From: Basidiobolus meristosporus CBS 931.73 | Lineage: Eukaryota > Basidiobolomycota > Basidiobolomycetes > Basidiobolales > Basidiobolaceae | Reading direction: 5' to 3' | Assembly: GCA_002104905.1 (NCBI GenBank) | Contig: MCFE01000049.1 | Location: forward strand, 124,001 to 188,000 | DNA: 64,000 nucleotides | Shown here: piece after piece, positions 1 through 10,210 of the stretch | Position numbering within the stretch: position 1 is the stretch's first letter | Layout: each line of letters begins with the position of its first letter | The notes under the pieces: generated by a model | What the model was told of the DNA's origin: nothing | What the model saw: only the letters and a program-made list of their open reading frames with translations | Databases searched by the model: none | Program-made: the position numbers and the translations under genes

Positions 1-2
1 AT

Positions 3-1133
3 GGAAGCCCTATTGCCTATTGTCCTTATGTTGCTCGCCTGGATTTAATACATAAGCTACACAATGGATATGGACATCTTGGGATTGAAGGAACCTATAG
101 CCTTGTGAAAGCCAGAGCATGGTGGCCCAGAATGAAACAAGATATTGAGAAGCTAGTGAAAACATGCCCAAACTGCCAAATCAATCAGGGCCAGCCACAA
201 AGAATTGCCGAACTCTTCCCTTTGGAGCCTGTAAGACCATTTGAGAGATGGGGAATTGACTTTATTGGAAGACTGCCAACTACCAGGAAATGCAACCGTT
301 GGATCCTAGTAGCAATTGACCATGCCACTAAATGGCCAGTTGCTAAAGCTGTACCAATAGCCAGTGAACAAGAAGTTGCAAGTTTCATTTACCATGAGAT
401 CCTGATGAAGTTTGGATGCCCTGTGGAGATCTTATCCGATAGAGGTGCAAACTTTATGGCAAAGACATTAGAGGCTTACCTGGAAATGCAGCAGATCAGA
501 CACTTGAAAACCTCGGCATATCACCCCAGAACTAATGGAGTCACTGAGCGGTTTAATGGATTATTTGGAAAAATGCTGACCAAGTATGCAAATGGAGTTG
601 TCAGTAGATGGGATGAGTATATAGACCAAGCACTCTTTGCATGCAGAGTCAGAGTACACAACACCACCCAGCAATCACCATTTTACTTAGTTTATGGATG
701 TGAACCAAGGATTCCAGGAGATCTCACACAACCAAAGCTTACAGACACCTTAGAAGATGAACTCAGTCAGCCAAGTAGACACCAGCAACTGGAACAAAGA
801 CGTCAAGAGGCACAGACCAAAGTATCTCAAAGTGCAGAAAAGATGAAGCAGAGATTTGATAAGACTATAGCAACAGAAGCATTGACAGTTGGGAACTTTG
901 TATTGCTAAGAAACAACACTCGGAAGAAGTTTGAGCCACAATGGACAGGACCATTCAAGATCATCAGAGAATGTCCATTTGCAACTTACCAACTGGTGGA
1001 CAAACAAGGCAATATCCGGGAAGACTTAGTGCATAGGGACAGACTCAAGCTTGCAAGACTTGCTGATAATACTGAACCATCAAGATATTGGTATCACAAG
1101 AAAAGAGATTCAGGAGAACCCTCTCAACTTTAG
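3..1133 (+). CDS. Integrase end of Ty3/Gypsy pol (partial, open at the window edge)
   Basis: This is the C-terminal part of a Gypsy polyprotein that inserts retrotransposon cDNA into the genome. The frame is open from base 3, with no start codon in view. It begins with an HHCC zinc-binding module (HKLHNGYGH, then CPNC), followed by a DDE integrase core: the first Asp in GIDF, the second in LSDRGANF, the Glu in NGVTERFNG. A basic coiled region follows, then a GPY/F-type module (WTGPFKI). The stop at 1,131-1,133 is three bases before the purine tract that precedes the LTR. No internal stop or frameshift is seen over 376 codons, in contrast to almost every other pol fragment in the window. Order integrase-last places it in Ty3/Gypsy rather than Copia. 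Confidence 0.9.
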   Translation, partial: GSPIAYCPYVARLDLIHKLHNGYGHLGIEGTYSLVKARAWWPRMKQDIEKLVKTCPNCQINQGQPQRIAELFPLEPVRPFERWGIDFIGRLPTTRKCNRWILVAIDHATKWPVAKAVPIASEQEVASFIYHEILMKFGCPVEILSDRGANFMAKTLEAYLEMQQIRHLKTSAYHPRTNGVTERFNGLFGKMLTKYANGVVSRWDEYIDQALFACRVRVHNTTQQSPFYLVYGCEPRIPGDLTQPKLTDTLEDELSQPSRHQQLEQRRQEAQTKVSQSAEKMKQRFDKTIATEALTVGNFVLLRNNTRKKFEPQWTGPFKIIRECPFATYQLVDKQGNIREDLVHRDRLKLARLADNTEPSRYWYHKKRDSGEPSQL

Positions 1134-1143
1134 TAGGGGAGAA

Positions 1144-1511
1144 TGTTATGATCTGCCGCTTGAATGTTTAAGTTAGATCAGTTTTTAGTCAAATCGATTA
1201 GTATATGTTTAGGTTATCAGTACATCAGTATTATCTATGAAATCAGTAGCATTAGTCAGCAAATGAATCAGCAGATCCTTATCAGACAGAAATAGATATA
1301 TTAAGTAGGATCTTATTGGGTGATGATGATGCAATCAAATGAGTCATCAGCCACAACCTACATTAGGAAATACAATTAGTCAGCAATTGATCTGGCAAAA
1401 TGTATATAAGGAGCTGCTGGAACCTCAATAAAAATCAGTTCAAGTTTTAGTGAATACAATACTAGCTAAACTCCCTATTCCTCTACAACTCTTATACCAA
1501 GACTTGTAACA
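1144..1511 (+). repeat. 3' LTR of Gypsy-1
   Basis: The 368 bp repeat starts TGTTATGATC and ends CTTGTAACA, with the purine run TAGTAGGGGAGAA directly upstream. A truncated relative lies in reverse at 3,868-4,120 and another fragment at 15,440-15,743, which supports the family assignment. A TATA-like TGTATATAAGG lies around 1,400 and AATAAA at about 1,428. Confidence 0.85.
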
Positions 1512-2600
1512 TTATTGCAAGAATCTTCTTCTCATGCACTGGATAGTTTTGTTCTGCTATGTTCAGTTGCTTAGATTCAAAAGGAGCTGGGTAGTCCTTT
1601 TACTCATGTTCTTGGCTCAGTACTCCAATAACTGCATAATCTGAAGGATCTGTGCACAGCATAAATACTTTTCAGAAGTCAGGTATTCTTAAGCTTGGCA
1701 GCTTAGCATATTTCTTCATGAGTGCCTGAAAGGCAGTCTCACAAATTATGGCCCACTTCAAGGCATGGTGCTTATTGAGGCTATTAGTTAGGGGAGCTGC
1801 AGCACTTGCAAAGGACATGACAAATCTCTGATAATACCAAACCATTCCATGGAATGATTTGAGCTCTGATATACTATGAGGCTGCTTAAGATTCTTAATG
1901 ATTTCAACCATCTTGGGGTCTAAGGTCACTCCAGTGCTGCTCACTATGTGTCCCAGGTATGCAATGTGTTTCTTCAAGAATTTACACTTTGCTAGCCTAC
2001 TATACAGCTTGCTCTCTCTCAGCTTCTTCAGGGCCTTTTCAATACGCACCAAGTGATCCTCTTCTGTCTTGCTGTGTATCAACATATCATCCAAGTAGAT
2101 TACCACAAACTTGTCTAAGTACTCCTGGAAGAAGGCTTGCATCAAGGTCATGAATGATGCAGGGGCATTAGTGGGACCAAAACTCATGACTAAGTACTTA
2201 TAGAGTCCATATCTGGTCCTGACGGCTCTAAGGGATATCTTCAGGGTTCACCCTGATCTGGTTGTATCCTGGCATAACATCAATTTCTCTTCCAACTCCA
2301 ATGGACTCATTCTGTAGGGTGTCTTACTTACTGGAGGCCCATCTCCTGTATCATTGGCATGCTTGACATCTCTGACTGGTGGTGGGCTTACAAGTTTGTC
2401 TGGAAGCACATCTAAACATTCCTTCACAAGAGTCTGGATCTTCTGTGCAACTGTGGCAACAGAATTCTCTTGTAATACCACCAGGAGGAACATTCAGGAA
2501 CATATCCTAAGTGCTCTACAGAACTTTGTCTTGCTAAGCTCAATTGTTTCACACATTCTGGTATTGACAAAGCTGAAATCCAGTCTGGCAGCTAGTAGCT
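1512..2600 (-). pseudogene. Gypsy-2 reverse transcriptase / RNase H remnant
   Basis: On the minus strand, 2,187-1,672 encodes the RT palm and connection region with SFGPTNAPASF and the active-site motif YLDD intact. It is followed by the Gypsy pattern of connection residues (SFHGMVWYYQRFV). Upstream, 2,493-2,248 gives the RT start (PYRMSPLELEE) in another frame. Downstream, 1,671-1,512 still encodes the RNase H motif NYPVHEKKILAI, broken by stops. The frame changes and stops show that it is inactive. Confidence 0.85.
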
Positions 2601-2673
2601 CATAGGTCTTGTTGTCCTTCTGGATCTGAGTATCAAAGGTTATCTAATGGATTTATGGATTGCAACAATATAG

Positions 2674-3813
2674 TCAGGTCTTTCCAAGTACAAGGCCAGA
2701 CTTGCAGCTCCCAACTATATATGCCAATAGGTCTTTTTTGTAGTTGTGGACCTTCATTCTTACTGGCTGAGCATTATGTTTGATTATGTGAGAGCTCCCA
2801 TCAGCTGTTGAAACCAAAGTTGATTTTGTGGGTGCCAATTTGATTCCAGCTTTCAAGGGAAATTGCTCTTTATATGTACTCATTTGATACTTCTGAGTCA
2901 ATTATGATCTTGGCTGGTACTCCATTGATTGCCTCATTCAAATATCATATCTCTCCTTAGCTGGAGGTCATTTTGGGACAACTATTATTCTGTTATATGA
3001 AGAGTGAATTTTGAGTCTGCTCTAAGTTCATCCTCCATGTTGTTATGCTCAATGGCTTCAGTGGTATTGAAGGTTCCTTTTTCCAGTGTCCATTTCTTCT
3101 CTGAGGGCAATACTTTGATATATGTCCTTGCTGGTGGCAATAAAAGCAAAGACCTTTCTTCTTACATTCTTCTGAGATGGGATTCTTCTGCAGAGCAACT
3201 ATTTCCTTTGGTACTGCTACCAATTATCTTCTGTGATAGTAATTGTAGCCTATCTGATTAATCACTGTAAGCTTCCAACTCCAAGCATAGTCAAGTTACA
3301 GTTAATGGCATTCTTGATGGCTTCTGCAATACTCTGAGGTCTTTGATAATTCACTTCCTTGTGCGCTCTTTCTTTCAGCCAGTCAATACAGTATTCAACT
3401 TGATCAAGAGGGCCCATTCTTTCAATTTGCCTAAGTAGATATCCATACACAAAGATGCATTCTTGAATCATTCCTTTCTGCCTGAGTCTCTTCCACTTCC
3501 TACTTATTAGTGTCTGCTGGTGGGGAGGTTCAAGGGCATCCTGATTTCCTAGCACAAGCTCATTGCAAGTAGAGGTTATAGTGCATTTCATCATAGTGAT
3601 TAACCTGATCTTATAGTGGTACCACTGTAAAGCTGCATATGCTAGGTTAGAAGCTGCATAATGTAACTTGCATTCTGGGGCAATTCCTTTAGCCTTAAAA
3701 GCTTCTCTGATCTGAAAGAGCCAAGTTCTCATGTTTTCATTGACTCTACCATAGTACTAGTTGACCTTTGCAATAAATTTGCTCTTGACAGGGCTTTGCT
3801 GGTTCTGAGCCAT
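2674..3813 (-). pseudogene. Gypsy-2 gag, zinc knuckle and protease remnant
   Basis: The likely gag start is the ATG at 3,813 (MAQNQQSPVKSKF). An in-frame TAG follows near 3,760, after which the capsid-like region (MRTWLFQIREAFKAKGI) runs to 3,262. A CCHC knuckle, CFYCHQQGHISKYC, lies in 3,223-2,993 in another frame. The stretch 2,901-2,674 resembles the C-terminal half of a retropepsin (TADGSSHI, then ...GLVLGKT). At least three frame breaks make it a pseudogene. Confidence 0.8.
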
Positions 3814-3867
3814 GGTAGTAATTCCTTGTTGCTGCAGGCTGAGGATAAGGAGTGTTATATTCTCTGT

Positions 3868-4120
3868 GCCAGATCAATTGCTGACTAATGGCATTTCCTA
3901 ATATAAGTTGTGGCTAACAACACATTTGATTGCATCAACATCACCCAATTCATATCCCACATAATATACTATCTCAGTCTGATAAGGATCTATTATTCAT
4001 ATGCTGATCATTACTATCAGTTTGTAACATAATGCTGAGATAGTGAAAGGCTAAGCCTAAAACTTATTGACTTGACTAAAAACTGATCTAACCTAAATAT
4101 TCAATCAGTGGATCATAACG
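3868..4120 (-). repeat. Truncated 5' LTR of Gypsy-2
   Basis: The reverse complement aligns with the first about 250 bases of the Gypsy-1 LTR, starting CGTTATGATC where Gypsy-1 has TGTTATGATC. Similarity stops after GATCTGGCA. The last third of the LTR and the primer-binding site are missing, and gag follows within about 55 bases, so an internal deletion has removed that segment. Confidence 0.75.
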
Positions 4121-4624
4121 TGTGTAAGGTGGCAAGTATGGCTGGATGCTATTGTAGTTTTATCAAATAACAGTAATATATTTTTGGTCTAGTAGCAACT
4201 GACTAATGTCAAACCACAACTTGTTAACAAATCACTAGCCATGATCCTTATAAATCTCACTATGCTCTCTGTGTGCTTGAAGGCTGAGAGGCTTGTATAA
4301 TAACCACTTGGCTGGTTTTCCCTTCTCTTGGTGTGTTGAGTTAAACTGGTCTTGCCCATGGGGCAAACAACTTGTCTCTCTGCAATTTAACACTATTTTA
4401 TCTCTTTTTGTTAATAGTCATGAAATTTGGAGACAATCTTGTACTTGAGACATTGTGCCTACATTAGTATAAGATCCAGTGATTACTCACCATAGTAAGC
4501 TTTATGAGAGAACCTGGAGTACCATTTATTAATATATATGCAACATTATATCCAATTTGGTTCAACTCAACCACATATAATTGCTGCCCAAAAAAGCAAT
4601 GTTGTCTGGTGCCCCAGTAAGTAT
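4121..4624 (-). mobile_element. CACTA-like copy B, N-terminal/5' segment (left piece)
   Basis: This stretch matches 27,840-28,310 along its length, for example GGCTGAGAGGC and the CTTGTA..TGAGACATTG block. That region is the N-terminal end and 5' leader of the minus-strand tnp2-like transposase. The continuation of copy B is at 15,328. The 10.7 kb between is Gypsy-3. No intact reading frame remains. Confidence 0.7.
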
Positions 4625-5026
4625 TGTGGGTTATTGCTGACTGTACTTGGTAGCTGGGAGAGCTTGTGGGTCAAGTCAGTACCACTTGGCTCTGAAGAGC
4701 TTCTGATAGAAGGTTCAGAATAGCTTCCAATAGAAGGTAGCAAGGTAATAAAGACCGTTTTTATTATGTCAATAGTATGTCCCTTTCAACTTGTTTCAGT
4801 TGAATATATATATATATATATCTCTGAGAGGGGCTTAGGTGTTATAAAATATGTTATAAAATAGGTGTGTGAACATCTTCCTGTTACAGTAAGGGTTCTA
4901 ACTAGGTGAGGACAGGAATAGGAGGAAGGTTGTATGAGGGACTCATAGGGAGGACACTGGGGAACTTTATGAAGGACTCTCAGGGACCTCTTGGGCAAAG
5001 AGTGGGTATTACACTTAGTACTCACA
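4625..5026 (-). repeat. 3' LTR of Gypsy-3
   Basis: The 402 bp repeat reads TGTGGG...CTCACA on the plus strand and matches 14,200-15,327. In minus orientation it carries a TATA-like (TA)n run (4,804-4,821) followed by an AATAAAAA signal, which agrees with the minus orientation of the element. Confidence 0.85.
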
Positions 5027-5045
5027 TATCCCAGTGGTTAAGAGG

Positions 5046-6329
5046 TGTGGTAATGGAAAGTATTCCATTACTACACTATTGCTAAACCAATATTGCACTC
5101 ATTTCTTTATTTTGCTTTTTGCTATTGTAACACACAAGAGAAAGATCAAGAATTTCCAACTTTGAAGAGCAAATGCTCCAGACCCTGACAAGCAATCCAC
5201 CCAAGAATATTATGTCATACAGAACACATAGTAGCCAACACATGTTTCAAATTACAGCGCATTTGAAGCAGTACTTAAGGAGTTATGACCAAAAGAGTCC
5301 AACTATAATATATACTATGCCTTATTGCTAGTATTACTATGGTGACTTTGATCGCGTGTAGCTTTTGAACCAGCAAATCAAATCACGTGATATTTTCACA
5401 GGTGCTGCGCCTATGTCTGATCTGCGCCACTGCAGAATTTTAGCTTTGTATCACGTGTATTGCTTGCGCAATTGCCCAAAAACTTTGATCCATCAAAATT
5501 TTCATATATATGACTTCCCCAGCTGAAAAATAAAGGGAGAGCCTCTCTTTCCAGAATCTCCACACTACGATTACAAGTTTAAAGATTATAAGACTTCCCC
5601 TGCATCATTTGCACTGTTGAGTATTCTGACTTTGATTGGTACTACATCAGTAAAGAGACTGCAAAGCTCACAAGAATCCAATCTAAGTTCTACAAGAAAC
5701 TACCACTTTTCTGTCAGAAAAGTCCCCTCTAAGAAGCCCCTTTACTCTAAAGACACCCCTTTAGACACCCCTTTAGTCTAAAGAACCCTTTAGAGACCCC
5801 TTTAAGAAACCCCTTTACTCTAAAGAAGCCCCTTTAGGCACCCCTTTAGTGTAAAGTCCACTTTAGAGACCACTACAAGAAGCCCCTTTAGTCTAAAGAC
5901 ACCCCTTTAGGCACCCCATTAGTGTAAAGTCCACTTTAGAGACCACTACAAGAAGCCCCTTTACTCTAAAGACCCCTTTAGAGACTTCTACAACACACCC
6001 CTTTAGGTTAAAGGGGAGTTCAGAATTTCCCTATTAGGAAATATCTTCTCAGAAAGGAAAGTGACTTCCAAATAAGAAAAAGTTACTATAAAAGTAAATA
6101 AGCCCATTAGTTGACAGAAGGTCAGAACACTGCTGTAGAAGTGATAAACACTGCCTACAGTATATTTTGAGCCCAAGATTGAGGAAAATAGTGAAAGTTA
6201 TATCTTCTATTGGTATATCAAACTCCCAATAAACTATTTCAGTATTAGCATACTGGAAGTTGTTGTATATTGTTGATTAGCCTCTACATTGTAGAACAAG
6301 CCCCAAACTAATCATAATACAACACAACA
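5046..6329 (+). repeat. 1.28 kb solo LTR inside Gypsy-3
   Basis: The segment begins TGTGGTAATGG and ends CACAACA, and is flanked by a 4 bp direct repeat GAGG (5,042-5,045 and 6,330-6,333). It lies between the end of Gypsy-3 pol and its 3' LTR and has no coding frame of note. A TATA-like CATATATATGAC near 5,502, AATAAA at about 5,528 and CAATAAACT near 6,227 suggest plus orientation. No internal part of its parent element occurs in the window. A small non-autonomous element is an alternative to a solo LTR. Confidence 0.7.
5721..6018 (+). repeat. Degenerate tandem repeat built on CCCCTTTAG/CTAAAG
   Basis: About 300 bp consists of repeated CCCCTTTAG and CTAAAG words joined by short spacers. A longer unit ending TTTAGAGACCACTAC occurs twice (to 5,876 and to 5,949). 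CTTTAGTCTAAAG and CTTTACTCTAAAG can each fold as small hairpins. It sits in the middle of the 1.28 kb LTR. Confidence 0.85.
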
Positions 6330-6903
6330 GAGGGAGCTTTGTCCTCAAAGGTCTATGGCTAACTTGCTTCTCCAGGGTTGATTTTTTTTACAGGGCATTG
6401 GTTGTCACTTGCAAGGGGATTGCAGGCATGTATCTGATACCATTTGGTGGCTCAGTGGGGTGTAGCTTGGGCTATTTGAGGGGTGTTTTCCACAGAGCCA
6501 AACAATTGGCAAACCGTAGGGTTCTGGTTGAGTTCTTGGTGGGATTGGAGAACAAGAAGTGATGCAATAATGCAATAAAGTCTTGCTACTTTAACTGGCA
6601 AATATTGTCAAAGCTTGTCCTTGTTTTATTTAAGATGATGGCAGGGGCTCTTTTGAAGAGGGTATACACTTGGTTGGCAGTCCTCTGTTGTCAATAACAG
6701 GTTTTTGCTTCTTCTGAGATGTATTGTAGTTCTTCTGTGGAGACTGTGGCATAATGAAGGCATTTTTGCACTTGCCTCATGGTGTCTATAGAGTCCATGG
6801 CAGTTTCTTTGGTTTCTTGTGGTTGGACTTTACTGGCTTATCAGTTTTTCTACTTTGCATGTATTTTGTGTCTTTCTCTATCCTTATCCTTATAATTGTT
6901 TGA
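6330..6903 (-). other. 3' tail of Gypsy-3 downstream of pol
   Basis: This 574 bp stretch lies between the integrase remnant and the inserted solo LTR. No coding similarity was recognised. By position it is the 3' untranslated tail of Gypsy-3. Confidence 0.5.
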
Positions 6904-8065
6904 TCACACTTTGGTATTAGTGATGATCAATAGATCATCATGAAATGATTTCAGGTGGGCTGGTGCTATGTTGCTGATTGTTATACTGTCCAGGGCAATG
7001 GTGTACTTTGGTCCTTGATCCAAACTGATGCTGGTGCAAGGGCCAATCCATTGGGGTGTAAATTCTGGACAAAACTTGAGGCCTGGAATGGTTTGATCAC
7101 ACCACACCTTATCACCTGGTGCTATTTTTGTCTTGTTAGTTTCTTGTTTTTAGGTGGTAGGGGAGGGTGTGTGTGAATATTTTCAAATACTTTTATGTAT
7201 AGGTGGGCAATATGGTGTATAAAGCTTTCTAAATAGTTGTTATTTGTTGTCAGGGGGACACCTTTCATTGTCATTCCAGCTTCTTTGTGCCACTTGGGTA
7301 TTTGTCCATATAGGATTTCATATGGGGAGAAACCTGTTGGTTTATTTGGAATGGTATGGATTGCTAGGAGTGTCAATGGGAGCAGCTTGTCCTATGACTG
7401 GGGAAGTTCCCAGTGCAGCTTCTCTGATATGCAGTAACATATCAGGTTCATCCTCTTGGTTAATCTGTTAGTCAAGGGGTGATATGTGGCTATGAAGACC
7501 TATTTCACACCCATCATTTTGCACAGGTGCTCATGGTGTTGTTCAGGAAGGAACCACCATTGTTGGACAGGAATATCTGAGGATATCTGTTCTGGCTGAT
7601 CAGGTGTTTTACAATGAATTGGGTGGTTCTCTTCTGATTGTTATAAATGTCTTTCTTAACATCTTATATGTCATTAGGGGGTTAGTGTGTCCTAATGACA
7701 TATGTCTTTCTCATATGTTTTCTTTGCAGGCAGTTAGCAGGAGTACCTTAACCCTGAACTGTCCTTGGAGGAACCATAGTTGAATTTCAGTACTTTGTGC
7801 TGACACCATTTCCCTCCAAATTCTCTCTTTTGTTTGTATATTACAACATGTTTGGGCTACTTCCCCTTATTTTTAAAGCAGATTACATCCTTGTAATCAT
7901 CACTGACATGTATTTGGCAAACAGGATAGCAACTGAGGAAGTCACTGTCCTGGTGTTTCTTGCCAGCATGGTGAATTATTTCAAAGTCATATTCCTGTAA
8001 TCAAAGGGCCCAATGAGCAAGTTGGCTGGTGAAGTCTTTGGTTATCATCAGTTAGACCAATGTGC
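6904..8065 (-). pseudogene. Gypsy-3 RNase H end and integrase remnant
   Basis: From the right, 8,065-7,900 encodes the end of RNase H (LQEYDFEIIHHAGKKHQDSD), interrupted from its other half by the LTR pair at 8,066-10,210. Integrase follows with several stops. A core segment around 7,400-7,560 reads ATYHPLTNRLTKRMN. The next open stretch, 7,376-7,122, contains GFSPYEILYGQIPKW. The piece 7,107-6,904 contains the C-terminal module (TPQWIGP..HLKSFHDDLL). Many in-frame stops show long inactivity. Confidence 0.8.
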
Positions 8066-10210
8066 TGTGGTGGTGTATAAGTCCAAAGAAGAGATATGTT
8101 CAGCACTTCTCAAGTATTTTGTTTGTGGGGTGCTCACTGGGTGCAATAACCTCTGGCAAATGCTTTCTAGGAATACTTAGGTTCTGTCTCTAATCTAACG
8201 TAGTGGGGAATAAAGCCACAAGCTTGTCAAGGGAAAACTATTGCGCTACAATCCCCAACTTAGTTGGCATCTCAACAAAAGTATGTTCTGGGTTCAGCAT
8301 CCTTTGAGATGACAATGTACTAAAGCTTCCCAAGTCAAAACAACTGTAAACCCCACCAGTAGGGACTTGATAAGAATGCAGCTGTGGTAAATAGTTACAA
8401 AGACAGAAAAGCACCTTTTCCTGTACAAGAATAAATTTGGGAAAGAATCAAATATAGTAAAAGATACCCATTCTGAGTATTGCTCACAAGTAGTGCCTCA
8501 AAGGTCAGTTGGCTGTTAGCATGGTTTTCTGGGAGTGTCCTGTGGTGTGGGATTGGAAGTTTAGGTAGCAGCTGGCAGTAGTGATCATACTAATCAACAA
8601 GTTGGTATATTGATAAAAGGGATGATGAATTATTCTTGATGGACTGCCTCCCTTGTATGCTTTTCTCACTGTCTAAGTGATTATGGATCATGGTGTTCCA
8701 GTGTAGTGGGGTGACAGTGACGCCCACTGACAGATGTGCTCATTCCCTTATTTTCTACTTCCCTATATCTCTACTACACTTATTTTAGTTTTATCCCATT
8801 TGTCTTACCCAATCAAGACTATCCCATAAACCAGTTGACTTTCACACCTGCTTACCTTATTGCATAAGTTACCCTTCACTTTCTGTTAGATTACTAGCTA
8901 TAAGTGCTTCTATATTAGGCAGGTACCTGTGCCAGTACCCGCAACACATGATCAACCCATGTCACCATCCCTACCATTTCCATACCATATATGGTATCCC
9001 TATGTTACATAGGTTCAGAATACTGATTCCTGATTGGTTGGATGTGCTGTGCCTCTTAGAACCTTCTGGTACCTACTTAGAACATTCTTAGGTCATTCTG
9101 ATGTCACTAATATTTCTATCAATATCTGGAACCTTCTGGAACACCATGATTAGTAATCACTCAGCCAGTGAGGAAAGTATATAAGGGAGGCTATCCCTCA
9201 ACAATAAATCTTCATCCCTTTTATCAATATACCAACTTGTTGATTAGTGTGAATACTGCTATCTGCTGCTACCTGAACTTCCAACCCCAGACCACAGGAC
9301 ACTCCCAGGAAACCGCGCCAACAGCCAAATGACCTTGGAGGCACTACTTGTGAGGAATACTCATAGTAGGTATCTTTTATTATATTTGATTCTTTCCCAA
9401 GTTTGTTCTTGTACAGGCAAAGATACTTTTCTGTCTTTGTAACTATTGACCACAGCTCCATTCTTATCAAGTCCCTGCGGGTGGGGTTTACAGTTGTTTT
9501 GACTTTGGAAGCTTTAGTACATTGTCATCTCAAAGGACGCTGAACCCAGCAGATACTTTTGCTAAGACGCCAACTAAGTTGGGGATTGTAGCTCAATAGT
9601 CTTCCCCTGACAAGCTTGTGGCTTTATTCCCCTTCACATTAGATTAGAGACAGAACCCAAGTATTCCTAGCAAGCTTTTGCCAGAGGTTATTGTACCCAG
9701 TGAACATCCCACACACAAAACACTTGAGAAGTGTTGGATGTATCTCTTCCTTGGACCTATACACCACCACACTGGAGGGTTTCAGAGATCAATAGAAATC
9801 TCAATGATGTCAGAATGAGCTGAGAGTATTCTAACTAGGTGCCAGATGGCTCTCAGAAGCACAGCACATCCAACCAATCAGGAATTAGTACTCTGAAGCC
9901 TGTGTAACATAGGGATACTATATATGATATAGAAATGGTAGGGATGGTGACACATGTAGACCATGTTTCACATGTAGTGGCGCAGGTACTTGCCTAGTAT
10001 AGAAAAACTTACAGGTAGTAGTTGCACATAAAGTGAGGGATAGCTTATGTAATAAGGTAAACAAGTGTGATAGTCAGCCTGCTGACAGGATAGTACTGAT
10101 CAAGTAAAACAAATGGGATAAAACTAAAATAAGTGTAGTAGAGAAATGGGGAAGTAGAGAATATGGGAATGAGCACATCTATCAGTGGGTGTCACTATAG
10201 CCCCACCACA
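8066..10210 (-). repeat. Reverse-oriented LTR (R) split by a same-family LTR
   Basis: Pieces 8,066-8,701 and 9,772-10,210 together make one LTR of about 1.07 kb in minus orientation. The left end TGTGGTGGTGTATA is the reverse complement of the LTR 3' end, and the right end CACTATAGCCCCACCACA the reverse of its 5' end. It splits Gypsy-3 RNase H between MGHS and the stretch ending HAGKK. It is interrupted by a plus-strand copy of the same family. No clear target duplication is visible. Confidence 0.8.
8702..9771 (+). repeat. Solo LTR (F), about 1.07 kb, nested in its reversed sibling
   Basis: It begins TGTAGTGGGG and ends ATACACCACCACA. Its core (ACCATATATGGTAT, GATTGGTTGGATGTGCTGTG, TCAATAAA-like signals) is shared with the LTRs at 21,706-22,505, 24,514-25,316 and 25,627-26,430, so it belongs to a subfamily of that LTR lineage. 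The flanks CCAG and CTGG could be a 4 bp target duplication that has changed at two positions. Confidence 0.8.

Larger units (their letters stand above)
1..1511 (+). mobile_element. Gypsy-1: 3' part of a Ty3/Gypsy LTR retrotransposon
   Basis: The window opens inside pol of a plus-strand Ty3/Gypsy element. It holds the end of pol (zinc-binding region, integrase, C-terminal GPF module), a purine-rich stretch just after the stop codon, and a 3' LTR ending at 1,511. The sequence that resumes at 1,512 is the RNase H region of a minus-strand Gypsy element, so Gypsy-1 inserted into Gypsy-2. The 5' half and its target-site duplicate lie outside the window. The integrase frame is unbroken, which makes this one of the younger insertions here. 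Confidence 0.9.
1512..4120 (-). mobile_element. Gypsy-2: decayed minus-strand Ty3/Gypsy element, 5' part
   Basis: Reading leftward from a truncated 5' LTR at 4,120 the order is gag, a CCHC zinc knuckle, protease, reverse transcriptase and the start of RNase H. At 1,512 the element is cut by Gypsy-1. Its continuation would lie left of Gypsy-1, outside the window. At 4,121 it borders CACTA copy B, into which it inserted. The LTR resembles that of Gypsy-1, so the two appear to be relatives in opposite orientation. Confidence 0.85.

Noticed and set aside
185-388. Minus-strand ORF overlapping the integrase
   Set aside because: Antisense shadow of the integrase reading frame.
5041-5083. Short palindrome TGTGGTAATGGAA...TTCCATTACTACAC
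   Set aside because: It marks the terminal sequence of the 1.28 kb LTR; no evidence for a separate element.
5046-6329. CRISPR-like array in the CTTTAG repeats
   Set aside because: Repeats are degenerate with no regular spacers, and the context is a fungal LTR.
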